The position numbers were made by a program, and so were the translations under genes. The notes under the pieces were generated by a model, which worked only from the letters and a program-made list of their open reading frames with translations, had not been told where the DNA came from and ran no database searches. Positions 23,067 to 31,027 of a DNA stretch of 40,687 bases are shown here, one piece after another (the first letter of the stretch is position 1; every line of letters starts with the position of its first letter). The DNA is from an uncultured Agathobaculum sp. (GTDB lineage Bacteria; Bacillota; Clostridia; Oscillospirales; Butyricicoccaceae): contig NZ_CALWUN010000016.1 of assembly GCF_944384735.1 (NCBI RefSeq), positions 1 to 40,687 of the forward strand, given 5' to 3'.

Positions 23067-24848
23067 ATGCGGTGCGGCATGCGGACGGACGGACGCGGCA
23101 GACAGATTTGGAAAAATATCTTTGACCTGCTGGACAGGCGGCATAAGCGGCGGTTTTTGTGGATTGCGGTCATTTTAGCCGTGTCCGCGGTGCTCAGCCA
23201 GCTGACCCCGCTGGCCGTCGGCTACCTGACCGACCATGTGCTGGCCGGCGGGCGCACGGATTTCCTGTCCGTCGTGCCGATCTTGCTGGTCATCCTGGTC
23301 GTCAATGTGGTCAACGAGGTGATCAAGGTCGTGCGGCGGCTGATGGTCGAGGACACGGCCACGCAGGCCGAAAAAAGCGCGCGCGGCCGCGCGACCGCGT
23401 CGCTGCTGCACGCGCCGCTGTCCTATTTCCGCGCGCACATGACCGGCAACATCCACGGACGGCTCAACCGCAGCCTGGAGGGCACGGTCAAGCTGGTCAA
23501 GCTGCTGTTTATGGACTTTGCGCCCGCCGTCACCACCGGCGTCGCCGCTATCGTGACCATTTTCGTGCAACTGCCCGCGCCGGTCGCGGCGCTGGTCATC
23601 CTGGTCATCCCGGTCGGCACGTTCATCGTGCTGCGCCAGATCGGCACGCAAAAGGGCATCCGCGTCGAGCTGATGGAGACCAAGGCCGACATGGACGGCA
23701 CGATGGTCGAGCTGCTCGGCGGCATCGAGACCATCCGCGCGCTCGACAGCGCGCAGGCCGAAAGCGACCGCATCGGCGTGCGCTCCGAGCAGCTGCGCCG
23801 CAAGGAAATGCGCCACCACAAGGCGATGGCGCTGTACGACTGCCTGAAATTCGTCAACGAAGCATTTTTCAGCGTGCTGGTCATCGGACTGTCCGTGCTG
23901 CTGGCCGCAAACGGGGTCATTACGGTCGGCACCGTGCTGACCGCCTACCTGTGCTTCACCCAGCTGACCGGCCCGCTGCGCGAGCTGCACCGCATCCTCG
24001 ACGAATTTTCCGAGTGCGTCGCGCTGGCCGACGACTATTTCCGCATGATCGCGCTGCCGCTCGACTTTTCCTATCAGCAGCCGCTGGACAGGTCGGACGC
24101 GCGGCCGGTCTCCAACGATGTGCAGGTGTGCAGCGTGCGCTTCCACTACCCGGAAAAGCCCGACCGCCCCATCCTGCGCGATATCGACCTGACCATCCCG
24201 GCGGGGCGGTTCATTGGCATCGCCGGGCCGAGCGGCTGCGGCAAGTCGTCGCTCATCAAAGTGCTCGACAAGCTCGAGCAGGCGGCGGGCGAGGTGCGCA
24301 TCGGCGGCGCGCCGCTCGAGCTGCTGTCCCGCGCGACGCTGGCCGAATATGTCGCGCTCGTGCCGCAGACGCCTTTCCTGATCGCAGACACGGTGTTCCA
24401 CAACATCTGCTACGGCCTGCGGCGCGAGGTCACGCTCGACGAGGTGTGCGAGGCCGCACGCAAGGCTAACATTGCCGCCGACATCGAGGCCATGCCGCAG
24501 GGGTACGACACCCCGCTGTCCGAGGGCGGCGCCAACCTGTCGGGCGGGCAGCGGCAGCGCATCGCGCTGGCGCGCATTTTCCTGAAAAAGCCGCGCGTGC
24601 TCATCCTCGATGAGGCGACCTCGGCGCTCGACAACACCTCGGAAAAGCATGTGCAGGCCGAGATCGAGCGCATGATGCGCGATTACGGCACGACGGTCAT
24701 CTCCATCGCCCACCGGCTGACCACGCTGCAAAACTGCGATGAAATCCTTGTGATGGCGCAGGGCGAGATCGTGCAGCGCGGCAGCTACCAGACGCTGCTG
24801 GATACGCCGGGTATTTTCCGGGACATGGCGCAGGGCGTGCTGAAATAA
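23067..24848 (+). CDS. ABC transporter, fused permease and ATPase (exporter type)
   Basis: A 593-residue half-transporter that would work as a homodimer. The N-terminal ~325 residues have six membrane helices (the first near 30-50, IAVILAVSAVLSQLTPLAVGYL). The ATPase follows: Walker A GPSGCGKSS (about 386-394), Q-loop LVPQTPF, signature LSGGQRQRIALARIF (about 491-505), Walker B VLILDEATSALD (about 511-522) and H-loop SIAHR (about 548). It is full length. The substrate cannot be told; relatives export lipids, peptides or drugs. The start is uncertain: GAAGGG lies directly before ATG 23067 and 12 nt before an in-frame ATG at 23079. It stands alone, with its terminator split by repeat copy 2. 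Confidence 0.92.
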   Translation: MRCGMRTDGRGRQIWKNIFDLLDRRHKRRFLWIAVILAVSAVLSQLTPLAVGYLTDHVLAGGRTDFLSVVPILLVILVVNVVNEVIKVVRRLMVEDTATQAEKSARGRATASLLHAPLSYFRAHMTGNIHGRLNRSLEGTVKLVKLLFMDFAPAVTTGVAAIVTIFVQLPAPVAALVILVIPVGTFIVLRQIGTQKGIRVELMETKADMDGTMVELLGGIETIRALDSAQAESDRIGVRSEQLRRKEMRHHKAMALYDCLKFVNEAFFSVLVIGLSVLLAANGVITVGTVLTAYLCFTQLTGPLRELHRILDEFSECVALADDYFRMIALPLDFSYQQPLDRSDARPVSNDVQVCSVRFHYPEKPDRPILRDIDLTIPAGRFIGIAGPSGCGKSSLIKVLDKLEQAAGEVRIGGAPLELLSRATLAEYVALVPQTPFLIADTVFHNICYGLRREVTLDEVCEAARKANIAADIEAMPQGYDTPLSEGGANLSGGQRQRIALARIFLKKPRVLILDEATSALDNTSEKHVQAEIERMMRDYGTTVISIAHRLTTLQNCDEILVMAQGEIVQRGSYQTLLDTPGIFRDMAQGVLK

Positions 24849-24860
24849 GAAAAACGGCAA

Positions 24861-24888
24861 AAACCCGGTGCAGCTTGGCTGCACCGGG
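24861..24888 (+). terminator. Left copy of duplicated terminator hairpin (repeat copy 2)
   Basis: A 10-bp stem (24864-24873 with 24879-24888) with no T-run after it. The same 28 bases with one loop change recur at 25148-25175. Confidence 0.8.
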
Positions 24889-24892
24889 GGTG

Positions 24893-25147
24893 AGGCTGTC
24901 GAAAAACATAGTTTTCGACAGCCTCTCGATCGAACCACGCTTCCGATCGAATTAAATGTATCAAAAAAGCGGGCACGGCCCAGGCCGCCTTCTCTTGGCC
25001 TGCGGCCAATTCACCTTGAAGCTCGCTTTTTTGATGCCGCTCACAGAGCGGCTGAACAATGCGCGACACGCATTTCATCGCCGCACAGCGGCGGAATGTG
25101 GTTTCGCGGGCTACGGCCTGCGGCGCGAGAACTTTATCGACAAGCTG
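24893..25147 (+). mobile_element. Terminator-associated dispersed element, copy 2 (full form)
   Basis: 255 bp. The left-end hairpin is perfect: 24893-24905 with 24912-24924, 13 bp. Next is a TCGATCG stem (24926-24932 with 24944-24950). A long-range stem ATCAAAAAAGCG (24960-24971) pairs with 25024-25035 and encloses a GGCC-rich block. Then come GCCGCTC-ACA-GAGCGGC and a CGCCGCACAGCGGCG hairpin. The right end is ATCGACAAGCTG. It differs from copy 3 at about eight positions over 241 shared bases. A 94-codon open frame crosses it but runs on into host sequence and is absent from copy 1. The same terminator hairpin flanks it on both sides. It fills the 24849-25194 gap between convergent genes. Confidence 0.85.
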
Positions 25148-25180
25148 AAACCCGGTGCAGTTTGGCTGCACCGGGTTTTT
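25148..25180 (+). terminator. Right copy of duplicated terminator hairpin (repeat copy 2)
   Basis: Stem as in 24861-24888, here preceded by AAA and followed by TTTTT, so it can terminate the plus-strand transcript and, less well, the convergent minus-strand gene. Confidence 0.85.
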
Positions 25181-25194
25181 CATGCTCTTTGCTG

Positions 25195-25800
25195 TTATGC
25201 GGTCACGCCGACGGTGGCAGGCACCTCGACCTGCTCATAGACGATGCTGATGATCGACAGCACGACCAGCGCGGTCGCGCGGCAGATATTGATCAGGTCG
25301 TCGTTAATGCCGTGGCGGCGGCCCGGCGCGCGGTAGGCGTTGTGCATCGACGTGATGCGCGCAATCAGCGCGTCCACCGTGACCGGCGGGATGATCGGGC
25401 TGGCCCACTGTTCAAAGCGCGCCTCGGTCATGCGGCGGCGGATGACAAGCGCCACGCGCTTTTCATACACATAGTGCGCCAGCAGGTTGCGCTCATAAAT
25501 ATCGTCGTTGTGCGGATAGGTGAAAAAGTCCGTGATGTAATGGCAGATCTCGCCCAGATCGACCGACAGTTCCCGTCCGTTGACCGGGCCGATGGTATAT
25601 TTCTCGGTGAAAACACGGATCTTTTCCATTACTTCGTCCATCATAATGGACGGGTTATGCCGCTTGGTCAAATAAGTGCCGGTCAGGTCGGGCTTGAGGT
25701 TACCGTACACAAAGCCGCCCTGATCGAACGTAACGCCGCACACCTGCTCGACATAATCCATCAACAGGTTGGCAACGCGAATATGAGAAACCGAATCCAT
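25195..25800 (-). CDS. Zinc-dependent phospholipase C-like family protein
   Basis: A 201-residue protein. SVSHIRVANLLMDYV near the N-terminus, YGNLKPDLTGTY (about 34-45) and LGEICHYITDFFTYPHNDD (about 85-103) match the zinc-dependent phospholipase C fold, in which His and Asp residues of these segments bind zinc. There is no signal peptide, unlike secreted toxins of the family, so it is probably an intracellular member of unknown substrate. The start is set at ATG 25800 because GGAGGA lies 6 nt upstream; a TTG two codons earlier has no room for it. Strong promoter upstream; it converges on the ABC exporter. Confidence 0.78.
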   Translation of the reverse strand: MDSVSHIRVANLLMDYVEQVCGVTFDQGGFVYGNLKPDLTGTYLTKRHNPSIMMDEVMEKIRVFTEKYTIGPVNGRELSVDLGEICHYITDFFTYPHNDDIYERNLLAHYVYEKRVALVIRRRMTEARFEQWASPIIPPVTVDALIARITSMHNAYRAPGRRHGINDDLINICRATALVVLSIISIVYEQVEVPATVGVTA

Positions 25801-25830
25801 CAGCAATCCTCCAGACGGAACACAGAAATT

Positions 25831-25848
25831 CTTAACGAGCCCTTAACG
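25831..25848 (-). promoter_or_regulatory. Direct repeat CGTTAAG x2 in leader (possible operator)
   Basis: On the minus strand CGTTAAG occurs at 25848-25842 and 25837-25831, period 11 bp, between the -10 and the start codon of the phospholipase-like gene. The one-turn spacing suggests a regulator site, perhaps a repressor because it lies downstream of the -10. Confidence 0.4.
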
Positions 25849-25884
25849 ATGGGGTTCCATCTGCAACTCCCCCAAAACAATGCA

Positions 25885-25913
25885 ATTATATCACAAAATT
25901 TTCGCCCTGTCTC
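25885..25913 (-). promoter_or_regulatory. Promoter of the phospholipase C-like gene
   Basis: An extended -10 TGA-TATAAT (the hexamer is 25890 to 25885), 17-bp spacer and GAGACA (25913 to 25908) on the minus strand. Confidence 0.75.
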
Positions 25914-25993
25914 GGCTTTTCTGAAAATGTCATAAAATCAACATAATTTCTGCACTTTCAACGGATTGCCTTGCCGGGTAAAGAAAATTTTGG

Positions 25994-26866
25994 TTATCTT
26001 GCCCGGAAGGCTTCGCTCCGGAAGCCGATTTTTCCCGCAAGCGCCTGCCGCAGCCGCTGGCACATGGCCTCGCGGTCGCGGTTGAGCGTGCCGGCCAGGT
26101 TGACGTAGTTGGAGGCGTGGTTGGCGCGGAACACGCTGCCCTCGGCGTCGATATGCTCGAGCAGCACGAGCGTTTCCTGCGCGATCTCGACCGGGTTCAT
26201 CAGGTAGAAGCGACCCTGCTGCCAGTCGCGCATGAGCGGCGTTTCCAGTTCGAACAGCAGCGTCAGCAGGCCGATGTACTCGGGCTTCATGCGCGAGAGC
26301 GCGGCGGCGGTCTGGACGGCGTGCTCCTCGGACAGCTCGAGCGAGCCCAGCCCCGCGATGCAGGTGACCGACAGCTTCATGCCCGCGGTTTTGACCATCA
26401 GGCCGGCGCGCACGATCTCGTCGGCGGTTTCGCCCTTGTTGACGCGGCGCAGCACCTCGTCCGAGCCAGACTCCAGCCCGAGGTAGATCATTTCCAATCC
26501 CAGTTCGTGCAGCAGGTTGAGCTCCTCCTGTTTTTTCACGAGGATGGACGCGGGCGAGCCGTAGCTGGTCACGCGCTCGCACTCGGGGAATACCTGCCGG
26601 ATGTAGCGCAAAATTTCGGCCATGTGTTCGGCGCGGCACATCAGCGCGTCGCCGTCAGCAAGAAAAATGCGGCGCACATTGGGGTACATGCGGCGCGCGA
26701 CGTCGAAATCGTGCTTAACATCCTCGATTTTGCGCACACGGAACTGCTTTTCCTTGTACATATCGCAGAACGTGCATTTGTTGTGGCTGCACCCGACCGT
26801 CACCTGCACGATCAGGCTGTACGCCTCGGAGGGCGGACGGAACACGCGGCCTTCATATTCGATCAT
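25994..26866 (-). CDS. Radical SAM protein
   Basis: A 290-residue radical SAM enzyme of unknown reaction. The cluster motif is GCSHNKCTFCDMY with C26, C31 and C34, a C-x4-C-x2-C spacing instead of the usual C-x3-C-x2-C. Downstream are IFLADGDALM (SAM-binding GGE-like region), TSYGSPASIL, and IYLGLESGSDEVLRRVNKG, found in HemN/MiaB-like members. The start at 26866 has GGAGGAGG upstream. It is preceded by a terminator and a small membrane-protein gene on the same strand. Target and pathway are not readable. Confidence 0.88.
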   Translation of the reverse strand: MIEYEGRVFRPPSEAYSLIVQVTVGCSHNKCTFCDMYKEKQFRVRKIEDVKHDFDVARRMYPNVRRIFLADGDALMCRAEHMAEILRYIRQVFPECERVTSYGSPASILVKKQEELNLLHELGLEMIYLGLESGSDEVLRRVNKGETADEIVRAGLMVKTAGMKLSVTCIAGLGSLELSEEHAVQTAAALSRMKPEYIGLLTLLFELETPLMRDWQQGRFYLMNPVEIAQETLVLLEHIDAEGSVFRANHASNYVNLAGTLNRDREAMCQRLRQALAGKIGFRSEAFRAR

Positions 26867-26892
26867 GGGGATTTTCCTCCTCCCGTTTTGGC

Positions 26893-26930
26893 AAAAAATC
26901 AGCGGGCGGAGGGGGAAGCCTTCGCCCGCT
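26893..26930 (-). terminator. Intrinsic terminator of the small membrane protein gene
   Basis: An 8-bp stem AGCGGGCG/CGCCCGCT (26901-26908 with 26923-26930), then GA and six T residues on the minus strand, directly after the stop at 26938. Confidence 0.85.
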
Positions 26931-26937
26931 GTCCGGT

Positions 26938-27267
26938 TTATTCGTCGTCGGCCTCGGCCGCAGCCGCCGGTTTTTCGGCCGCCGGTTCGACTTCCGCGTC
27001 CGCCGCATCGGCGGCGTCGTCCAGCGTATCCTGATAAGCGTCGTCCACCGAGGCGCATTCCTCCGCGCAGGCGCAGGAGGCGCAGTCGGACTCGGCGCGC
27101 ATCATTTCCTCCAGCTCGTCCATGGCCTTGAGTTCGGCCTCGTGGTATACCTCTTCCTCGCGCTTTTTCTGCAGCAGCACGAGCGCCGCCGTCGCGCCGG
27201 CCGCACACGCAATGCTGGTCAGCAGCAGGGTCGCTTTGATCTTGGTCGAATTTTTCAAAGAGTCCAC
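26938..27267 (-). CDS. Small single-pass membrane protein, acidic tail
   Basis: A 109-residue protein of no recognised family. There is one membrane helix near residues 11-32 (ATLLLTSIACAAGATAALVLL), then a charged stretch, a Cys cluster (CASCACAEEC, about 62-71) and an Ala/Glu/Asp-rich acidic tail. The listed start is GTG 27267, but GAGAGG is only about 2 nt away; TTG 27258 is better spaced, so the true start may be three codons later. It has its own promoter and terminator. The Cys cluster might bind a metal; this is a guess. Confidence 0.65.
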   Translation of the reverse strand: MDSLKNSTKIKATLLLTSIACAAGATAALVLLQKKREEEVYHEAELKAMDELEEMMRAESDCASCACAEECASVDDAYQDTLDDAADAADAEVEPAAEKPAAAAEADDE

Positions 27268-27300
27268 TTCCTCTCAAAGTGATGCCGAATATTTGTTTTT

Positions 27301-27329
27301 ACTTTATCATACAGGCGCGGCAAAGTCAA
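27301..27329 (-). promoter_or_regulatory. Promoter of the small membrane protein gene
   Basis: TTGACT (27329 to 27324), 17-bp spacer ending in TGA, TAAAGT (27306 to 27301) on the minus strand, 34 bp before the start. Confidence 0.65.
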
Positions 27330-27384
27330 TGCCGGGACGGTCATTTCCCGCGCTGCCCGGCGCAGAAATCCGATGCAGCGCAGG

Positions 27385-27437
27385 AAAAAAGCGCCGCGCA
27401 TCCGCAGGCGGTTCGGCCTGCCGCAGATGCGCGGCGC
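27385..27437 (-). terminator. Intrinsic terminator of the SLH protein gene
   Basis: A 12-bp outer stem (27391-27402 with 27426-27437) with an inner GCAGGC/GCCTGC stem, then six T residues on the minus strand (complement of 27385-27390). Confidence 0.85.
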
Positions 27438-27454
27438 AACGGGGGGAGGTGGTG

Positions 27455-29722
27455 TCAGATCAGGGTGAGCAGCTTGGCAAATTCCGCGCGGGTAAAGCTG
27501 CCCATCGGCTGGAAGGAACCGTCCGCATAGCCGCCGAACAGCCCTTCCTGCTTGCACAGCACGACCGCTGCGCGCCGGTCTGCCGGGATGTCGGCGGCAT
27601 CGGTGAACGCCGCGATCCCGGTTTCGACCGTTTCATCGTCCGGCAGCACCGCGCCGCGCTGCACGAGCAGGTTGGCGAACAGCTGCGCCGCGTCCGCGCG
27701 CGCGACCGGCTGGTCGGGCTGGAAGCTGTCGGCCAGGCCGTCCAGCAGCCCGGCTGCCGCGACCGCGCTGACCTCGGCGGTGTACCATGCGTCCGCGGGC
27801 AGGCCGTCCATCGGCGTTTCCGCCGCGGGCAGCGACAGGCTGCGCGCAACCGTCGCGCACACCTCGGCCTGTGTGATCAGCTCATCCGGACGGAACAGGC
27901 CGTCCGCGCCCTGCATCAGCCCCTTGTCCGCGACCGTCTGGATGTATCCCGCCGCCCAGTGTGTAGCCTGCACATCGGAAAATCCGGCCACCGTGGTTGC
28001 GGAACGGATATAAGGCGTGTGCAGCGCCTGATAGCAGTCGCTGTCCTTTTCCAGCACGCTGTCCAGCTGTTCAAACGTCAGCAGGTAGCTTTCGGTATAG
28101 GCGCGGCGGGTGTCGCTTTCGTATTCGTTATAGAAGAAGGTCACGCCCTCTGTACTCATACGCGGGAAGGAGTACAGGTAGATCGGGTGCTCATCCGGCA
28201 GCAGGCGCTGCACGGTCGACATATAGCTGCTGACGAACAGGTCGCCGATCTGGTACTGCGTGCCCGTGCGCAGGTCGAACGCAAGGCTGTTGTTCCACAC
28301 CGACGCGCCCGCACCCTTGCCGCTGATGCAGTTCGCCCACACGACCAGCACCGAACCATCGACCGACGCGCCGTAGCTGCCCTCAAGCGCCTCGTACTCA
28401 GCCGTCACCGACGGCCCCTTGAGGAAAAACGCGCGGATGGCGTCGTTGATGGATTTCTGCACGGTCTCGTCGGGCAGGCCGCTGATCTCCGGGAAATCGA
28501 CGTTCCAGCCGTGCTCGGTGCCGTCCGTCTGGTAGCCCATGAACTTTTCATAGTGCACGGTTTTGGCCGTGATGCCGTTGCCCAGGTCGAACGAATCGGG
28601 CTGCGCGCTCAGCGTCTGGCCGGTGGACAGGTTGATATAGCGCAGCTGACCGTCCTGCGTGACGCGCGCGACGTTTTCGCTCAAAATCGTCGGGTTTTCG
28701 GCGTTTTTCAGGTTGGCGAAGTAGCCGCCGTTTTTCTTGAAGAAAATCAGGCTGCCGTCCTCGGTGCCGTGCCACGACAGGCCGTAGCGCAGCTCGGTGA
28801 AGCCGCCGACATAGCTGCTCGTGCGGTAGGCGATGTTGCCGTCCGCGTCGACTGCGGCGGCCGAGCCGTCCTCACTGCGGGCGGCGTACAGCCCCCCGCC
28901 CATGTAGGACAGATAGTAGTAGGTCGGTTCGGTCAGCAGGCGGCCGGTGGTATCCATCAGCCCCCAGCGGTTGACCTGCTGCACCATCGCCACGCCCTCA
29001 TGGAAGGCGGAAATGGATTTATAGAGGAATTCGGTCAGGTATTCGCCCGTGGAGAGCGAGTACAGCGCCTGATTGGCGCCGTTGGACAGCACGACCGTGT
29101 CCCCGGCGTAGATCGTCATATAAACCGGCTGCACGCCGCTTGGCAGCGTGTAGAGCACGCTGCCCTCGGCATCAAGGGCGACGTACTGCCCTTCGGCCGT
29201 GCGCACCAGCGCGCGCCCGTCGGAAAACACACCGGCTTCGGCAAACTCGCCCGCAAAGGCGGCGGTGCCGTCCTGCCGGACGTAGGAATACAGGCCGGAG
29301 GCCGGGCTTTGGCACAGCAGCAGGCCGTCCGAGAAAAAGCCGACCGCGCCCGCATACGAGCCGGTCTGCTCGCCCGTCAGCGTGTAGTACACGCTGTGGT
29401 CGGGATAGCGGTAGGCGACCGCGTCGTCGGAAAACTCGACCGACTGCGGCGCGTCCAGATAGGGTACGACCAGATGCCCCTCGCGGTCGATGACCGCGGT
29501 CTGCCACTTGTCGTTCTCGACCGCGGCAAGGCCGCAGCTTGCAAATTCATCCGCCTGTGTGTAGGCGTAGGGCAGCACGGCGCGCCCCGTCTCATCCAGA
29601 TAGCCGTAGCGCGTCACACCGTCCACGCCGGTGCGCTGCGCGGGGAAGATCGTACCGGCGGCCGCCGCGCCGGTCAGCATCAGGCAAGCCGCAAACAGGG
29701 CGGCAATGGTTTTTTTTAGCAT
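27455..29722 (-). CDS. WG-repeat surface protein with three SLH domains
   Basis: A 755-residue secreted protein. A signal peptide (LKKTIAALFAACLMLTGAAAA) is followed by about 330 residues of WG-like repeats (RYGYLDETGRAVLPYAYTQ, NRWGLMDTTGRLLTEPTYY). The middle region has VHYEKFMGYQTDG and a DUF3298-like part with SINDAIRAFF, YQIGDLFVSSY and VTFFYNEYE. The last ~175 residues hold three S-layer homology domains beginning GFSDVQATHWAAGYIQTVA, LPADAWYTAEVSAVAAAGL and ADIPADRRAAVVLCKQEGL, which bind pyruvylated cell-wall polymer. The start is ATG 29722, with AAGGA about 10 nt upstream; ATG 29734 sits on that site. It is probably a wall-attached sensor or binding protein. Confidence 0.9.
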   Translation of the reverse strand: MLKKTIAALFAACLMLTGAAAAGTIFPAQRTGVDGVTRYGYLDETGRAVLPYAYTQADEFASCGLAAVENDKWQTAVIDREGHLVVPYLDAPQSVEFSDDAVAYRYPDHSVYYTLTGEQTGSYAGAVGFFSDGLLLCQSPASGLYSYVRQDGTAAFAGEFAEAGVFSDGRALVRTAEGQYVALDAEGSVLYTLPSGVQPVYMTIYAGDTVVLSNGANQALYSLSTGEYLTEFLYKSISAFHEGVAMVQQVNRWGLMDTTGRLLTEPTYYYLSYMGGGLYAARSEDGSAAAVDADGNIAYRTSSYVGGFTELRYGLSWHGTEDGSLIFFKKNGGYFANLKNAENPTILSENVARVTQDGQLRYINLSTGQTLSAQPDSFDLGNGITAKTVHYEKFMGYQTDGTEHGWNVDFPEISGLPDETVQKSINDAIRAFFLKGPSVTAEYEALEGSYGASVDGSVLVVWANCISGKGAGASVWNNSLAFDLRTGTQYQIGDLFVSSYMSTVQRLLPDEHPIYLYSFPRMSTEGVTFFYNEYESDTRRAYTESYLLTFEQLDSVLEKDSDCYQALHTPYIRSATTVAGFSDVQATHWAAGYIQTVADKGLMQGADGLFRPDELITQAEVCATVARSLSLPAAETPMDGLPADAWYTAEVSAVAAAGLLDGLADSFQPDQPVARADAAQLFANLLVQRGAVLPDDETVETGIAAFTDAADIPADRRAAVVLCKQEGLFGGYADGSFQPMGSFTRAEFAKLLTLI

Positions 29723-29756
29723 CGTTGTATCCATCCTTGGGGTTCTTGATGCTTAA

Positions 29757-29785
29757 ATTATACCGTTTTCCGGCATTTCGCTCAA
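29757..29785 (-). promoter_or_regulatory. Promoter of the SLH protein gene
   Basis: TTGAGC (29785 to 29780), 17-bp spacer, TATAAT (29762 to 29757) on the minus strand, 34 bp before the start. Confidence 0.8.
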
Positions 29786-29904
29786 TAGAAGGCGGGAAAG
29801 TGTAACATTGGTGACATGCGCGCGCGGAATATTACAATTGTGTTGCACCTGTCCGCAGCCTGCGCGCGCCCGCACGGATGATGTGCGCGGCATGCAGACA
29901 GCAA

Positions 29905-29938
29905 GGGGCTGCCGTGCATTGCCGGCAGCCCCGTTTTT
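29905..29938. terminator. Hairpin at the end of the ricT operon
   Basis: A 10-bp stem (29905-29914 with 29923-29932) directly after the ricT stop. The T-run (29934-29938) is on the plus strand; in the minus direction of ricT the tail is only TTGCTGTCT, so it may act in both directions with different strength. Confidence 0.6.
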
Positions 29939-29939
29939 G

Positions 29940-31010
29940 TTATTCGGTTGGCGGTTCGGGGGTGTTTTCCGCGCCGGACGCGCCCTCTGCGCCCGGTTTG
30001 CGGCGGCGGCGTCCGCCCCGGCGGCGGCGACGGCGCGGCGCGCCTTCCGCGCCTGCGGTTTCGGCAGCCTCCTCGGGCTCCCCGTCGGCCGGTGCGTCCT
30101 CCTGCTCCGGCTTTGCCGCCTTGGCGGCCTGCGCAGCGGCCTGTTCCATGCGGCGGCGCTCCTCGGCCATCGCGGCGGCGTTCTGCCGGTTGCGGCACGC
30201 ACCCTTGACCACGCAGCAGTCCACGCACTGGAACTCGGTCAGTGTATGGTCGGGGCTGTCGTCCAGCTGCACCTTGCAGGCGCCGCGCAGCATCTGGGTG
30301 GAGATCACCTTGCCGCGCCCCTCGGGCGTATCGACCACGCTGCCCTGCCGGGGCGTGACCTTTTGCAGCTCGGCATAGGCCTCGTGCTCGTATTTCAGGC
30401 AGCACATCAGACGGCCGCACACGCCCGAGATCTTGGCCGGGTTGAGCGACAGGTTCTGATCCTTGGCCATGTTGATCGAAACCGGGTGGAAATCCTCCAG
30501 ATACGAGCAGCAGCACAGCTCGCGCCCGCAGGTGCCCAGCCCACCGATCATCTTGGCCTCGTCGCGCACGCCGATCTGGCGCAGCTCGATGCGCGTGCGG
30601 AACACGCCCGCCAGGTCCTTGACCAGCTCGCGGAAGTCGACGCGGCCGTCGGCGGTGAAGTAAAACAGCATTTTGTTCATGTCGAACGTGCACTCGGCCG
30701 CGACCAGGTTCATCTCCAGCCCGCGCTCCTCGATCTTGCGCTTGCAGATGATAAACGCGTCGTCCGCGCGTTTTTTGTTGCGCGCGACCGTCTTTTTATC
30801 CGCCTCAGTCGCCACGCGCACCATGCGCTTGAGCGGCTGGACGACCGTCTGGTCGGGCACCTCGGTGTTGCCCTGCACGCACTGGCCGTATTCCAGCCCG
30901 CGCGCGGTCTCCACGATCACGTCCTCGCCCGCGGCGACGGTCACGTCCTGTGGGTCGAAATAATACATTTTCCCGCCCGTTTTGAAACGGACTCCAATAA
31001 TCGTCGTCAA
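29940..31010 (-). CDS. ricT: PSP1-domain regulatory iron-sulfur complex subunit RicT (YaaT)
   Basis: A 356-residue protein. The N-terminal IIGVRFKTGGKMYYFDP and the PSP1 core with TADGRVDFRELVKDLA, GGLGTCGRELCCCSYL and GVCGRLMCCLKYEH are diagnostic of RicT/YaaT. The Cys-rich segments hold Fe-S clusters in the RicAFT complex, which in Bacillus promotes mRNA maturation by RNase Y and affects sporulation. The start is TTG 31010: AGGAGG (31019-31024) is 8 nt upstream and the family N-terminus begins here; the ATG at 31031 precedes that site. The last ~85 residues are an unusual tail rich in Ala/Glu with a run of Arg (PRRRRRRGGRRRRK). Confidence 0.93.
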   Translation of the reverse strand: MTTIIGVRFKTGGKMYYFDPQDVTVAAGEDVIVETARGLEYGQCVQGNTEVPDQTVVQPLKRMVRVATEADKKTVARNKKRADDAFIICKRKIEERGLEMNLVAAECTFDMNKMLFYFTADGRVDFRELVKDLAGVFRTRIELRQIGVRDEAKMIGGLGTCGRELCCCSYLEDFHPVSINMAKDQNLSLNPAKISGVCGRLMCCLKYEHEAYAELQKVTPRQGSVVDTPEGRGKVISTQMLRGACKVQLDDSPDHTLTEFQCVDCCVVKGACRNRQNAAAMAEERRRMEQAAAQAAKAAKPEQEDAPADGEPEEAAETAGAEGAPRRRRRRGGRRRRKPGAEGASGAENTPEPPTE

Positions 31011-31027
31011 AAAGTGATCCTCCTGTA

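Noticed and set aside
24956-25240. 94-codon ORF inside repeat copy 2 (also open in copy 3)
   Set aside because: It continues into unrelated host sequence, is closed early in copy 1, and most of the differences between copies 2 and 3 within it change the amino acid; no ribosome-binding site.
27122-29719. 865-codon open frame antisense to the SLH protein gene
   Set aside because: It is the shadow of a high-GC gene: low-complexity, Arg/Ala/Val/Gln-rich translation with no domain, while the minus strand has a signal peptide, SLH domains, a promoter and a terminator.
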